64,000 nucleotides of DNA, taken from assembly GCF_004345645.1 (NCBI RefSeq), contig NZ_SLWS01000009.1, positions 372,001 to 436,000 of the forward strand. Reading direction: 5' to 3'. The translations under genes and the position numbers were made by a program. Below, piece by piece: positions 24,897 to 32,617 of this stretch (positions are counted from its first letter, which is position 1; the number at the start of each line of letters is the position of its first letter). Source of the DNA: Actinocrispum wychmicini (GTDB taxonomy: Bacteria > Actinomycetota > Actinomycetes > Mycobacteriales > Pseudonocardiaceae). Below the pieces are notes generated by a model. The model ran no database searches, was not told the origin of the DNA, and saw nothing but the letters and a program-made list of their open reading frames with translations.

Positions 24897-25564
24897 ACGG
24901 CGGCGACCGCCCGGCGCGGGTGATGCTGGTCGACGACCAGGTCCTGGTCCGCACGGGCCTGCGGATGGTGATCGACACCCAACCGGACCTGGCCGTGGTC
25001 GGCGAGGCGGGCGACGGTCTCACCGCCGTACAGCAGGCCCGGCGGTTACGTCCCGACCTGGTGCTGATGGACGTCCGGATGCCGGTGCTGGACGGCGTCG
25101 AAGCCACCCGCAGGGTCCTCGCCCACCCCGACGCGCCCAAAGTGGTCATGCTCACCACGTTCGACCTCGACGAGCACGCGCTCGCCGCGATCCGTGCCGG
25201 CGCCAGCGGGTTCCTCCTCAAGGACGCCACCCCGGAGGAACTCCTGGCCGGCATGCGGACAGTGCACGCCGGGGACGCGGTGCTGGCCGCCTCGACCACC
25301 CGCCGACTGCTGGACCACCTGGCACCGCCGCTCGATCCCGCCGCGCTCCTGTTGGTCACGGCACTGACCGAGCGCGAACGGGAAGTGCTGGTCGCGATGG
25401 CACGCGGCTGCTCCAACGCGGAGATCGCCGAACGCCTGGTAGTGGCACCCGGCACAGTGAAGACCCACGTCGGAAACGTCCTGGCCAAACTGCGGGTCCG
25501 AGACCGGGTGCAAGCGGTGGTCACCGCCTACGAAGCCGGCGTGGTCCGCCCTGGCGACCGGTAA
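24893..25564 (+). CDS. NarL/LuxR-type response regulator
   Basis: A 223-aa transcription factor. The receiver domain has the acidic pair Asp14/Asp15, the phosphorylation site Asp60 (LVLMDVRMP), and Lys in GFLLKDATPEEL. The C-terminal LuxR helix-turn-helix begins LTEREREVLVAMARG and includes VAPGTVKTHVGNVLAKL. The GTG start at 24893 overlaps the kinase stop by four bases, so the pair is translationally coupled and almost certainly cognate. The regulon is unknown; the next gene downstream is a damaged DUF3558 gene. Confidence 0.9.
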   Translation: MNGGDRPARVMLVDDQVLVRTGLRMVIDTQPDLAVVGEAGDGLTAVQQARRLRPDLVLMDVRMPVLDGVEATRRVLAHPDAPKVVMLTTFDLDEHALAAIRAGASGFLLKDATPEELLAGMRTVHAGDAVLAASTTRRLLDHLAPPLDPAALLLVTALTEREREVLVAMARGCSNAEIAERLVVAPGTVKTHVGNVLAKLRVRDRVQAVVTAYEAGVVRPGDR

Positions 25565-25790
25565 CCACTCGCCGAGCCACCCGGCAACTGAGCGTGGCCA
25601 TCGGGGCGCGTGAAGTCCACCACACGCCGTTGTGGATCGACGCCACCACAACCGTTTCGCTGCCCTGTCAGTGGGCGCGCGACATCCGGTCAGCCTTGTC
25701 GTGTCATCAGAATCTCATCCGTCCTCGCTACCGTCCTCGCGACGAGAACAGACCGCCATGGTCTTCCCATCGGGCCAGAGCGTGAGCGAC

Positions 25791-26545
25791 ATGTCTGAAC
25801 AGAATCCCGTTGGTTCGGGTAACCCTCAGGGGTCCGCGCGGCCATCAGTTGCCAAGCCCGCCCGGCTTGGACGGGTGGCCGCGCCGCTGACGGTGGCGCT
25901 GGTTGCCGCGATCATGTCGAGGTGCGTGGGGCCGATATCGGTTCCTTCCGCCTCGTGGTCACCGACGGTGACGACTTCGACCACGACGCCACGGCCACCG
26001 GCCGCGCCGGACGACTTGTGCGAGCTGGTCGGGCCCGAACTCACCGAGCGCGCCGTGCCGAAACCACATCGCGAGCCGCCCACGCCGACCGCGACCCCCA
26101 CCCCGAATCTCACCCTCAACCAGGTCCAGACCGACTGCACATTGACGACCGCCGCAGACCCGGGTACGTCACTGTCCCCCGCGGCAGGCTCCGCCTGCGA
26201 CTCACCCGGTTCGGCCCCGGCAGCCGCACTCCCAACGGGCCCCTGACCCCCCGACAACAAGCCGAGGACGAGGTCGGCGACACTTGCGACAGCTACTACC
26301 ATCCCGAAACGCCACTCCAGCACTTCAACACCTCCGTCGGGGTCGGCGACCGCTCCTGCTCGGCCACCCTCAAGCCGGACACACTCGGGTTTGTCGGCCA
26401 GGCGCAGATCGCCGCGTGCCTGGGCGGGGACTACTTGGACGTCCTGTACCTCTATACGCCGAGCCTGGACAAGGCACCGGACATGACTGAGATGAACCAG
26501 ACCGGGGTGCTGATCGCCGCCCACATACTGGCCGCGCTGCGCTGA
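25791..26545 (+). pseudogene. DUF3558-like protein with a frameshift
   Basis: The first frame (ATG at 25791) gives a hydrophobic segment (PLTVALVAAIMSRCVG) and the DUF3558 block CELVGPELTERAVPKPHREPP, then ...TDCTLTTAADPG. The family-like continuation is in another frame: VTVPRGRLRLRLTRFGPG through GFVGQAQIAACLGGDYLDVLYLY to the stop at 26545. The switch is near 26155-26165 (GACCCGGGTAC) and needs one extra base, so a one-base deletion or sequencing error is likely. DUF3558 members are secreted lipoproteins; here the lipobox cysteine is preceded by Arg (MSRC), which is not canonical. The 226-base gap before it holds nothing I can identify. Confidence 0.6.
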
Positions 26546-26613
26546 CCTCCCGATCCGGTCAGGATCGGCGGAAAGCAGGCACGCGTGGCGTCCGCCGATG
26601 CCATGCTGAGGTC

Positions 26614-27357
26614 ATGGGCGCGATCGAGGTGGTTCTTGGGGACATCACGACCGAGGACGTGGAGATCATCGTCACGGCCGCGAACGAGTCGTTGATGGGC
26701 GGTGGTGGGGTGGACGGGGCGATTCACCGGGCGGCCGGACCCCGGCTCGCCGCCGCCGGCGCGAAGGCCGGGCCCTGTGAGCCGGGGAAGGCGATCGCGA
26801 CGCCCGCGTTCGACCTCGCGCCGGTGAAGTACGTGATCCACACTGTCGGACCGGTGTGGGAGGGCGGGGAGCACGGCGAGGACCTGGTGTTGACGAGTTG
26901 CTACCTGGAATCTCTGCTGCTGGCCGAGGAACTCGAGGTGGCCAGCATCGCGTTTCCCGCCATCGCCACCGGGGTCTACGGTTTCCCGACCGGGCGCGCC
27001 GCCGAGATCGCGACCATGGCGGTGCGGTCGCTGCCGATCATCGACCTGATCCGGTTTGTCGCCTTCGACGACGAGACGTATGCCGCCCTCACCGCCGGAG
27101 TGGCCAAGCCGATCGTCGAGCACTGCCCGACCTGCGGCGCCGGCGCGATCCCGTTCGTGATCGGCCTGCCGGTTCCGGCCGTGCGCGCCGCGGCCGAAGC
27201 CGGGCTGGTCCGGTTGGGCGGCTGTCTTCGCCGCGGCGAGGACGTTGACCCGCAGTGGGCGTGTACCAAGGACAGCGCCCACTGCTGGACCAACGGCAAG
27301 AAGGACGACCGGCGCCACCACACTGCCGTGTTGGCGGCCGCGGCCCAAATGGACTAG
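26614..27357 (+). CDS. macrodomain protein with C-terminal cysteine-rich (zinc-ribbon-like) domain
   Basis: A 247-aa protein. The N-terminal macrodomain (about residues 1-160) has the ADP-ribose-binding segments VTAANESLMGGGGVDGAIHR, YVIHTVGPVW and AFPAIATGVYGFP, as in MacroD-type O-acetyl-ADP-ribose/mono-ADP-ribosyl-protein hydrolases. The C-terminal part is HCPTCGAGAI plus two later cysteines (GGCLRRG and WACTKDSAHCW), suggesting a metal-binding module. ADP-ribose removal from protein or nucleic acid is the likely reaction, and the extra domain might choose the target. There is a weak GAGG upstream of the ATG. The 3' end overlaps the convergent hydrolase gene by four bases. Confidence 0.82.
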   Translation: MGAIEVVLGDITTEDVEIIVTAANESLMGGGGVDGAIHRAAGPRLAAAGAKAGPCEPGKAIATPAFDLAPVKYVIHTVGPVWEGGEHGEDLVLTSCYLESLLLAEELEVASIAFPAIATGVYGFPTGRAAEIATMAVRSLPIIDLIRFVAFDDETYAALTAGVAKPIVEHCPTCGAGAIPFVIGLPVPAVRAAAEAGLVRLGGCLRRGEDVDPQWACTKDSAHCWTNGKKDDRRHHTAVLAAAAQMD

Positions 27358-28925
27358 GACGCCGACCCGCCACCGCTCGACGGATCCTGCGGACAGCTCA
27401 CGTCAGCGCCCGGCAGAGTGCCGTCAAGCAAGTATGTCTCGACCGTCTCGCGTACGCATTTCGTTGTGTCGCCCAGGTATACGCCGTGCCGGAAGGCGTC
27501 GGTGAGGGTGAGCATGCGGGAGCCGGTCAGTGCTCGGTGCATCGCTTGCTGGCCGGGATAGGGCAGGGCCGGGTCGCCGGACGCGCTGATGATCAGTGCC
27601 GGGTGGGAGTTGGCGATCTTGGTGGGCGGTTCGGCCGGCGCGGTGGGCCAGAAGGCGCACGGGGTGATCTGCCGGGCCAGCGGGCCGAACAGGGGTTCGG
27701 TGGCGCGGTGTACTTGGATGTCACGGTAGTAGGTCTCCGGGTCGCGGGAGCCTGTGCGGTCCGCGCAGTGGTTCGCGACCGTGGCGCTGAAGCCGAACGC
27801 TGGGATCACGTCGGTGGTGGTGTACAGCGCGAGCTTCTGTGCCAACATGCCGGTGGGGATGACCGTGCGGCCGCTGGCGGCGTCGCGCATCTCCCGGACC
27901 TGTGTGCTCAACGCCGCGTAGAAGTCGTCGGAGTCGTCGACGGTCAGCAGCATTCCCGGGATCATCGGCGCCTCGATCCGGTACGTGCCGACCTTCAGCG
28001 GCTCCCGGGTGGCGGCGCGGACGATCTCGTCCACCGCGGCCAGCACACGATTCGTGGTGGAGCCGAGGTGGTATTCGTTGTCGCGTCGTGCGGCCCAAGT
28101 CGCCCAGTCCCGCAACGCGGCGGCGTCCGCCGGCGCGGTGTCACGGGTGAAGCGGGGGCCTGGGGCGTCAGGGGCGGCGACACTGTCGATCACAAGCCGG
28201 TCGAGGCGGTCGCCGAACATCTGCGAGTAGACCGCACCGAGATAGGCGCCGAAGGACCAACCCAGGTAGGAGACCTTCGGCTCGCCCAGTGCGGCACGCA
28301 CGATGTCCATGTCCCGCGCGACGTTCCTCGTCGAGACGTACGGCAGGACATCCCGTCGCGAGGCGCACTTGGCCGCCAGGTCCTTCGCGACTGCCACGCT
28401 GCGGTCGAACGCGGCCCGGTCCAGGCCCGACCACTGGGCACTGGCCAGATACCGGTCAGCGGGCCACCCACACTCCAACGGGGTGCTTAACCCGAAGAAC
28501 CGCGGGTCCATCCCAACCAGGTCGTAGCCGGCCGCCACCGCCGGGGCGCTCTGCGGCACTTCCGGGGGAAGGCCTTGGGTAAGCCACACGACGCCGTCCC
28601 GGGACGGGCCAGGGCCGCCTGTGTTGACCATCAACGTGCCCCGCCGGTGCGCCTGGTCGGTCGCGGCGCGCCGAGCGATCGCCAGCGAGATCGTCCGCCC
28701 GCCGGGATCGGCGTAGTCCAGGGGAACGGTGACCTCGGCGCAGCGCGCGCCGACCGACGCCAGCTGCGCGCCCAGGGGATCGTCGGGGCCAGTCCGGCAG
28801 TCGTGCCAAGCGATCCGCTGATGTTCGAACCGGGTCAGTGCCTGGGCTTCCGCGACTCCTGCGGACGACTGAACCCCGACGAGCGCCGCGGCGGCCACCA
28901 CCAGGGCAGCAATGCGATTGTTCAT
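27354..28925 (-). CDS. secreted alpha/beta hydrolase, tripeptidyl aminopeptidase (TAP)-like
   Basis: A 523-aa exported serine hydrolase. Residues 1-28 form a signal peptide ending near VAEAQA. The oxyanion loop is NTGGPGPSRDG. The nucleophile is Ser224 in GWSFGAYLG, where many family members have GxSYG. The C-terminal TAP domain supplies Asp (SASGDPALPYPG) and His (AFRHGVYLG). Cysteine residues suggest disulfides outside the cell. The ATG at 28925 has GAGGA upstream. It probably trims extracellular peptides; specificity is unknown. Confidence 0.85.
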   Translation of the reverse strand: MNNRIAALVVAAAALVGVQSSAGVAEAQALTRFEHQRIAWHDCRTGPDDPLGAQLASVGARCAEVTVPLDYADPGGRTISLAIARRAATDQAHRRGTLMVNTGGPGPSRDGVVWLTQGLPPEVPQSAPAVAAGYDLVGMDPRFFGLSTPLECGWPADRYLASAQWSGLDRAAFDRSVAVAKDLAAKCASRRDVLPYVSTRNVARDMDIVRAALGEPKVSYLGWSFGAYLGAVYSQMFGDRLDRLVIDSVAAPDAPGPRFTRDTAPADAAALRDWATWAARRDNEYHLGSTTNRVLAAVDEIVRAATREPLKVGTYRIEAPMIPGMLLTVDDSDDFYAALSTQVREMRDAASGRTVIPTGMLAQKLALYTTTDVIPAFGFSATVANHCADRTGSRDPETYYRDIQVHRATEPLFGPLARQITPCAFWPTAPAEPPTKIANSHPALIISASGDPALPYPGQQAMHRALTGSRMLTLTDAFRHGVYLGDTTKCVRETVETYLLDGTLPGADVSCPQDPSSGGGSAS

Positions 28926-29079
28926 CTGTGTCCTCGCGTGAGATTTCGAACTCGACACACGAAAACGCTAGGCACAGTGAGCTCTGAACGCCTCTCCCGC
29001 AGGACCGAAACCGCCTCCCCCGCGAGACCTACGCCCAGATGCGTGACCGTGAGACCATTGTGGATGGCACCCGCGAGGA

Positions 29080-30267
29080 TCACTTGTCCGACCGGGACAC
29101 GGCGAACAACGACATCAACTGTCCACCGGCGGCGACAGCCAACACAGTCACGATCACCGCAGCCGGCAGCCACGGCGCGACCACGGCGACCACCAACGGC
29201 AACAGCACGGCGACCGCGCGCACCGGCCAAAGGCGAGTGTGCGTCACCAGCAGGTTGACGACCAGCAGGAACGCGGACACACCGCCGCACATCAGCCAGG
29301 TCGACGACGGATTCAGGTGGTCGGCCGACCCGGCGGCGGCCGCCCCCAGCCCGGCCGCGACGGTCGTGATCGACGCGATCACCACGAAGTGCGCGGGCAG
29401 CAGCAGCGCGGGTGGGAAATGCGTCTCCTCGGCGAAGGCGTGCCGGACGTTCAGCCCCCACAACGTGATCAGCAGCAGGAACGCGGACACGACGGTGAGC
29501 AGCAGCAGCCACCCCTCGCCGCCGCCCGGCCGCCAGTCCTCGATCGCGGCGACCGCGCCGACGAGCTGCAGCATCGCCTCGCCGAGCACGATGATCACGA
29601 ACAACCCGAACCGTTCGCCGAGATGCCCGGCGTCCAACCGGGCGGCGACGAGCGCGGTCCATCCCGGTTCCTTGCTCCCCCGTGGCTGCCGTTCGGCCCG
29701 CTTCGCGAGCCGCTCGTTCAGCCGTGTCAGCATCTCCTCGTGGTCGCCGCGGCTCATCAGCACACTCGCGAACATGGTGAGGGCGATGCCGAACAGCCAC
29801 AGTCCCAGCTTCCACCACGGGTTGCCGACCCAGAACGAGACGACCCACGGCACCAGCCCGGCGTTCTGGGACGCGGCCGTCCACGTGAGCAACACCATTC
29901 CCGACCGCTGGAACGCGTTCACCCCGATCGCGGTGGTGATCAGGTACGCGGCGGCGAACAGGTTGGCCCGGCCGTCCATGCTGTGCGGCACCGCGGCCGC
30001 CATGGTCGCGATGCCGGCCATGCCGAGGAACATGGCCCGGACCCGCACCCGGTCGGCGACGACGTTCGAGTACAGCGTGAATGCCGTCCACACCAGCCAG
30101 ATCGCCAGGTAAAGCGTGAAGAACGTGATGATGTCCATGCCGCCGGGCCCGTGGTGGGCATCGCCGTGGAGCAGGTGCGCGAGCTGGGCCACGGCCACCA
30201 CGACCACGAGGTCGAAGAACAACTCCAGCCAGCTGGCGTGCCGATCGACGGCACCGGACTCGGTCAT
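29080..30267 (-). CDS. low temperature requirement protein A (LtrA) family membrane protein
   Basis: A 395-aa protein with about 11-12 hydrophobic segments. The N-terminal WLELFFDLVVVVAVAQLAH and the central LGERFGLFVIIVLGEAM are the family signature segments. The function of LtrA is poorly known; it is a predicted membrane protein linked to cold growth in Listeria. The ATG at 30267 follows TAGCCT by seven bases, so a leaderless mRNA is likely, and the extended frame to 30423 is rejected. The 154-base gap between this stop and the TAP-like start holds no clear element. Confidence 0.85.
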   Translation of the reverse strand: MTESGAVDRHASWLELFFDLVVVVAVAQLAHLLHGDAHHGPGGMDIITFFTLYLAIWLVWTAFTLYSNVVADRVRVRAMFLGMAGIATMAAAVPHSMDGRANLFAAAYLITTAIGVNAFQRSGMVLLTWTAASQNAGLVPWVVSFWVGNPWWKLGLWLFGIALTMFASVLMSRGDHEEMLTRLNERLAKRAERQPRGSKEPGWTALVAARLDAGHLGERFGLFVIIVLGEAMLQLVGAVAAIEDWRPGGGEGWLLLLTVVSAFLLLITLWGLNVRHAFAEETHFPPALLLPAHFVVIASITTVAAGLGAAAAGSADHLNPSSTWLMCGGVSAFLLVVNLLVTHTRLWPVRAVAVLLPLVVAVVAPWLPAAVIVTVLAVAAGGQLMSLFAVSRSDK

Positions 30268-30435
30268 GCGGGCGAGGCTAAACCACCTTCGCCATTCCCA
30301 CCTGCGACGACTCCCCTCGTCGGTAGGCTGCTGTTCGTCCGGGTGACCACCACCACAGGCGGCCAGGCCCTGCCCGAAGCCACCCCGGAGCAGGACCTGA
30401 GGCAGATCGTCACCAGCCTCCACCTCGTCACATGA

Positions 30436-31125
30436 TCACCAGGGCACGGGACGGCGGTCGCGGAAGAAGCCGCCGGTCGGCCCGGTGTCGGGCAGGGCAG
30501 CGGCCCAGACGATGCCCGCGGCGCCCTCGGTCACCGGGCGGCCGCCAGGCCCGCCCATGTCGGTGGCGACCCAGCCGGGACAGACGGCGTTGACCAGGAT
30601 CCGGTCGCCACGGAGTTCGGCGGCGAGCATCCGGGTCAACGCGTTGAGCGCGGCCTTGGACGTGCTGTACGCGGGGGTGCCGCCGCCCATGTTGGTCAGC
30701 GACCCGCCTTCGGAGGACACGTTGACGATCCGGCCGTGCCGGCTCCGGCGCAACAGTGGCAGCAGGCCCAGTGCGGTGCGCCAGGCGCCGAACAGATTGG
30801 TCTCCAGCGCTTCGTGGACCGTGCCGAGGTCGGCGGTGGTGGCGTTCTGCCAGGTGTCGTAGAGGATGGCGGCGTTGTTGACGAGTACGTCGAGCCGGCC
30901 GTGCTCGCTCTCGACGGTGGTGGCAAGGCGGTCGACGCTGGCCGGGTCGGTCACGTCGAGCTGGTGCGCCACCAGACCTGGAACGCCGAGTTGCTCGACG
31001 ACGGTCTCGGCGTCCGACCGCGTGCGGGCCGTCAGGTAGACGGTGTGGCCGAGGGCGGCGAGTTGGCGGGCGACTTCCGTGCCGAGGCCACGGTTGGCTC
31101 CGGTCACGACAGCGATTCGGGACAC
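30436..31125 (-). CDS. short-chain dehydrogenase/reductase
   Basis: A 229-aa classical SDR, probably NADP(H)-dependent. The cofactor loop is GANRGLG (residues 9-15), the NNAA motif lies near 88-91, and the catalytic Ser and Tyr-x-x-x-Lys are in NVSSEGG and YSTSKAAL. An Arg in the cofactor strand (LTARTRSD) favours NADPH. The protein resembles the carbonyl reductase-like SDRs. The GTG at 31125 is five bases from TAGGCT. It lies upstream of LtrA on the same strand with a 168-base gap, so it may be a separate unit. The substrate is unknown. Confidence 0.88.
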   Translation of the reverse strand: MSRIAVVTGANRGLGTEVARQLAALGHTVYLTARTRSDAETVVEQLGVPGLVAHQLDVTDPASVDRLATTVESEHGRLDVLVNNAAILYDTWQNATTADLGTVHEALETNLFGAWRTALGLLPLLRRSRHGRIVNVSSEGGSLTNMGGGTPAYSTSKAALNALTRMLAAELRGDRILVNAVCPGWVATDMGGPGGRPVTEGAAGIVWAAALPDTGPTGGFFRDRRPVPW

Positions 31126-31169
31126 GGCTCAGCCTACTGTCGCGTAGCTCGACTACACAGAAACCCTTC

Positions 31170-32006
31170 TCACGGAAGGATTCTGAGTTTGACCGTGGCG
31201 CTTCCTGTGCCGCCCAGTTCCGTTCCGGCGGAGACGGTGACGTCGACGTCCTGGTTGGCGGCGAGCCCGGCGGGCACCACGAACGACATCTGCGTCTCCG
31301 TGCTGTTTCCGACTGTGGGCACGTTGAGGCCGGCGACCAGGAGGGTCGGCGGCGTGACGGCGTCCCCGGGCCGGTGTGGCGGAAGCAGGCGGGTGCCGGT
31401 GATCTGGACGATGTCGCCGACCTTGGCGCTGGGCGGGGTCAGGCTGAGGATGTACGGCGTGCTGCTTTGGACTGCCTTGTTGCCGATGTAGGTCAGGGCC
31501 GACACCGAGGTCAACGCCACCATCCCGGCGGGCAGCACCGGCAGGCCCTCGGTTTGGTGCTGGAAGAAGTGGGCGCCGGCCCAGAGCAGCGCGACCAGGT
31601 TGAACAGGACGAACTGGAGGTCCACCAGGTCGGTGCTGCCGCGGTCGTTGACCACCAGGTCGACCGCGCGGGGGCTCGCGCCCTCGCTCTTCTGGAGAGT
31701 GCCGTTGGCGAGCCGGGACGTGACAATGCCCTTGGCCGCGACCAGTGCGGCGAACGGACCGCCCAGGAGCAGCAGGTACTGGTCGGCCACCGGTTTGCTG
31801 TCAACAGCGGCGCCGGTGCTGATTTCGAGGACGGTCAGCGTCGCGAAGACCCACACGACGAACAAGGTCCACGCCAGGGTGACGGCCTTGGACGTCGAGA
31901 CCCGCTTGTCGGCCCCGACCACCGCCTTGGTGTAGCGGGCAAGGAGCACACCGATGATCACCACGGCGATCAAGATGATGAGGACTCGCGTTTTGTCAGG
32001 TCCCAT
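31170..32006 (-). CDS. membrane protein with IPT/TIG domain
   Basis: A 278-aa membrane protein. An N-terminal helix (residues 8-28) and three further hydrophobic segments precede a C-terminal Ig-like IPT/TIG domain beginning PYILSLTPPSAKVGDIVQITGTRL. The domain has a typical beta-sandwich pattern and a final TVSAGTELGGTGSATVKLRI. The ATG at 32006 has GGAG six bases upstream; a TTG at 32018 is rejected. It is divergent from a small conserved gene (32183) that also ends in a beta-rich pattern, so the two may form one unit. I do not recognise a defined function. Confidence 0.65.
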   Translation of the reverse strand: MGPDKTRVLIILIAVVIIGVLLARYTKAVVGADKRVSTSKAVTLAWTLFVVWVFATLTVLEISTGAAVDSKPVADQYLLLLGGPFAALVAAKGIVTSRLANGTLQKSEGASPRAVDLVVNDRGSTDLVDLQFVLFNLVALLWAGAHFFQHQTEGLPVLPAGMVALTSVSALTYIGNKAVQSSTPYILSLTPPSAKVGDIVQITGTRLLPPHRPGDAVTPPTLLVAGLNVPTVGNSTETQMSFVVPAGLAANQDVDVTVSAGTELGGTGSATVKLRILP

Positions 32007-32182
32007 GGCGGTCTCCAAGGGGTGGTTCCGTCCTGTGTAGACGGTTTGCCCGAACTATCGGGTTCGACCGGGGGCCGTTACCGGCGTTTGGTCACGGAAC
32101 ACTCTCGGTCCGGTTGCCGTCCGACACCTTGGGCTGCCCCAAAGGGCAGGGGAATCCCTCGGGGGTGTGCGAGCCTGGTCGG

Positions 32183-32617
32183 GTGCCGAGTGATTTCGTC
32201 ATCAAGACCGGCGACATGATCCAGATCAAGATCCCGCCGCCGGTGATCGTGCCGGCCATCCAGGCGCCGGTGCCGCTGACCGGGACCAGCACGGACGTGC
32301 AGGTCAACAACCAGTTCGTCTGCCTGCAGGGTGACGAGTTGCCGAACGCGTTGCGCGGTCCGCTGCCGTACACCGCGCCGCCTTTCGTGACCCCTGGCAC
32401 CGGCACGCTCACGCTCACGTTGCTGCCGGCGAACCTGACCATCCAGTCGTCGAACGGCAAGAAGATCCTGATCAAGGGGCAGATGTTCACGGCCACCTTC
32501 ACCGTTCAGGCGCCGGCCATGCAGCCCACGCCGGGCGGGCCCGTTCCGGACCCGGTCGCGGTCAAGCCGGGCACGGCCCAGTTCATCACCACCAACGCGA
32601 CTGTCTACGCCGGCTGA
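32183..32617 (+). CDS. conserved beta-rich protein of unknown function
   Basis: A 144-aa protein from GTG at 32183 (MPSDFVIKTGDMIQIKIPPP). An upstream TTG at 32114 is possible but less likely. Features are Pro- and Gly-rich beta strands, STDVQVNNQFVCLQGDELP, FVTPGTGTLTLTLLP and a final TAQFITTNATVYAG. It looks like a small structural protein, perhaps of the PAAR-like or injection-apparatus type, but I cannot confirm a family. It has no signal peptide. The 176-base upstream region contains a GC-rich stretch (CCCCAAAGGGCAGGGGAATCC, too short to be a convincing terminator). It is convergent with the LuxR gene at zero spacing. Confidence 0.5.
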   Translation: MPSDFVIKTGDMIQIKIPPPVIVPAIQAPVPLTGTSTDVQVNNQFVCLQGDELPNALRGPLPYTAPPFVTPGTGTLTLTLLPANLTIQSSNGKKILIKGQMFTATFTVQAPAMQPTPGGPVPDPVAVKPGTAQFITTNATVYAG

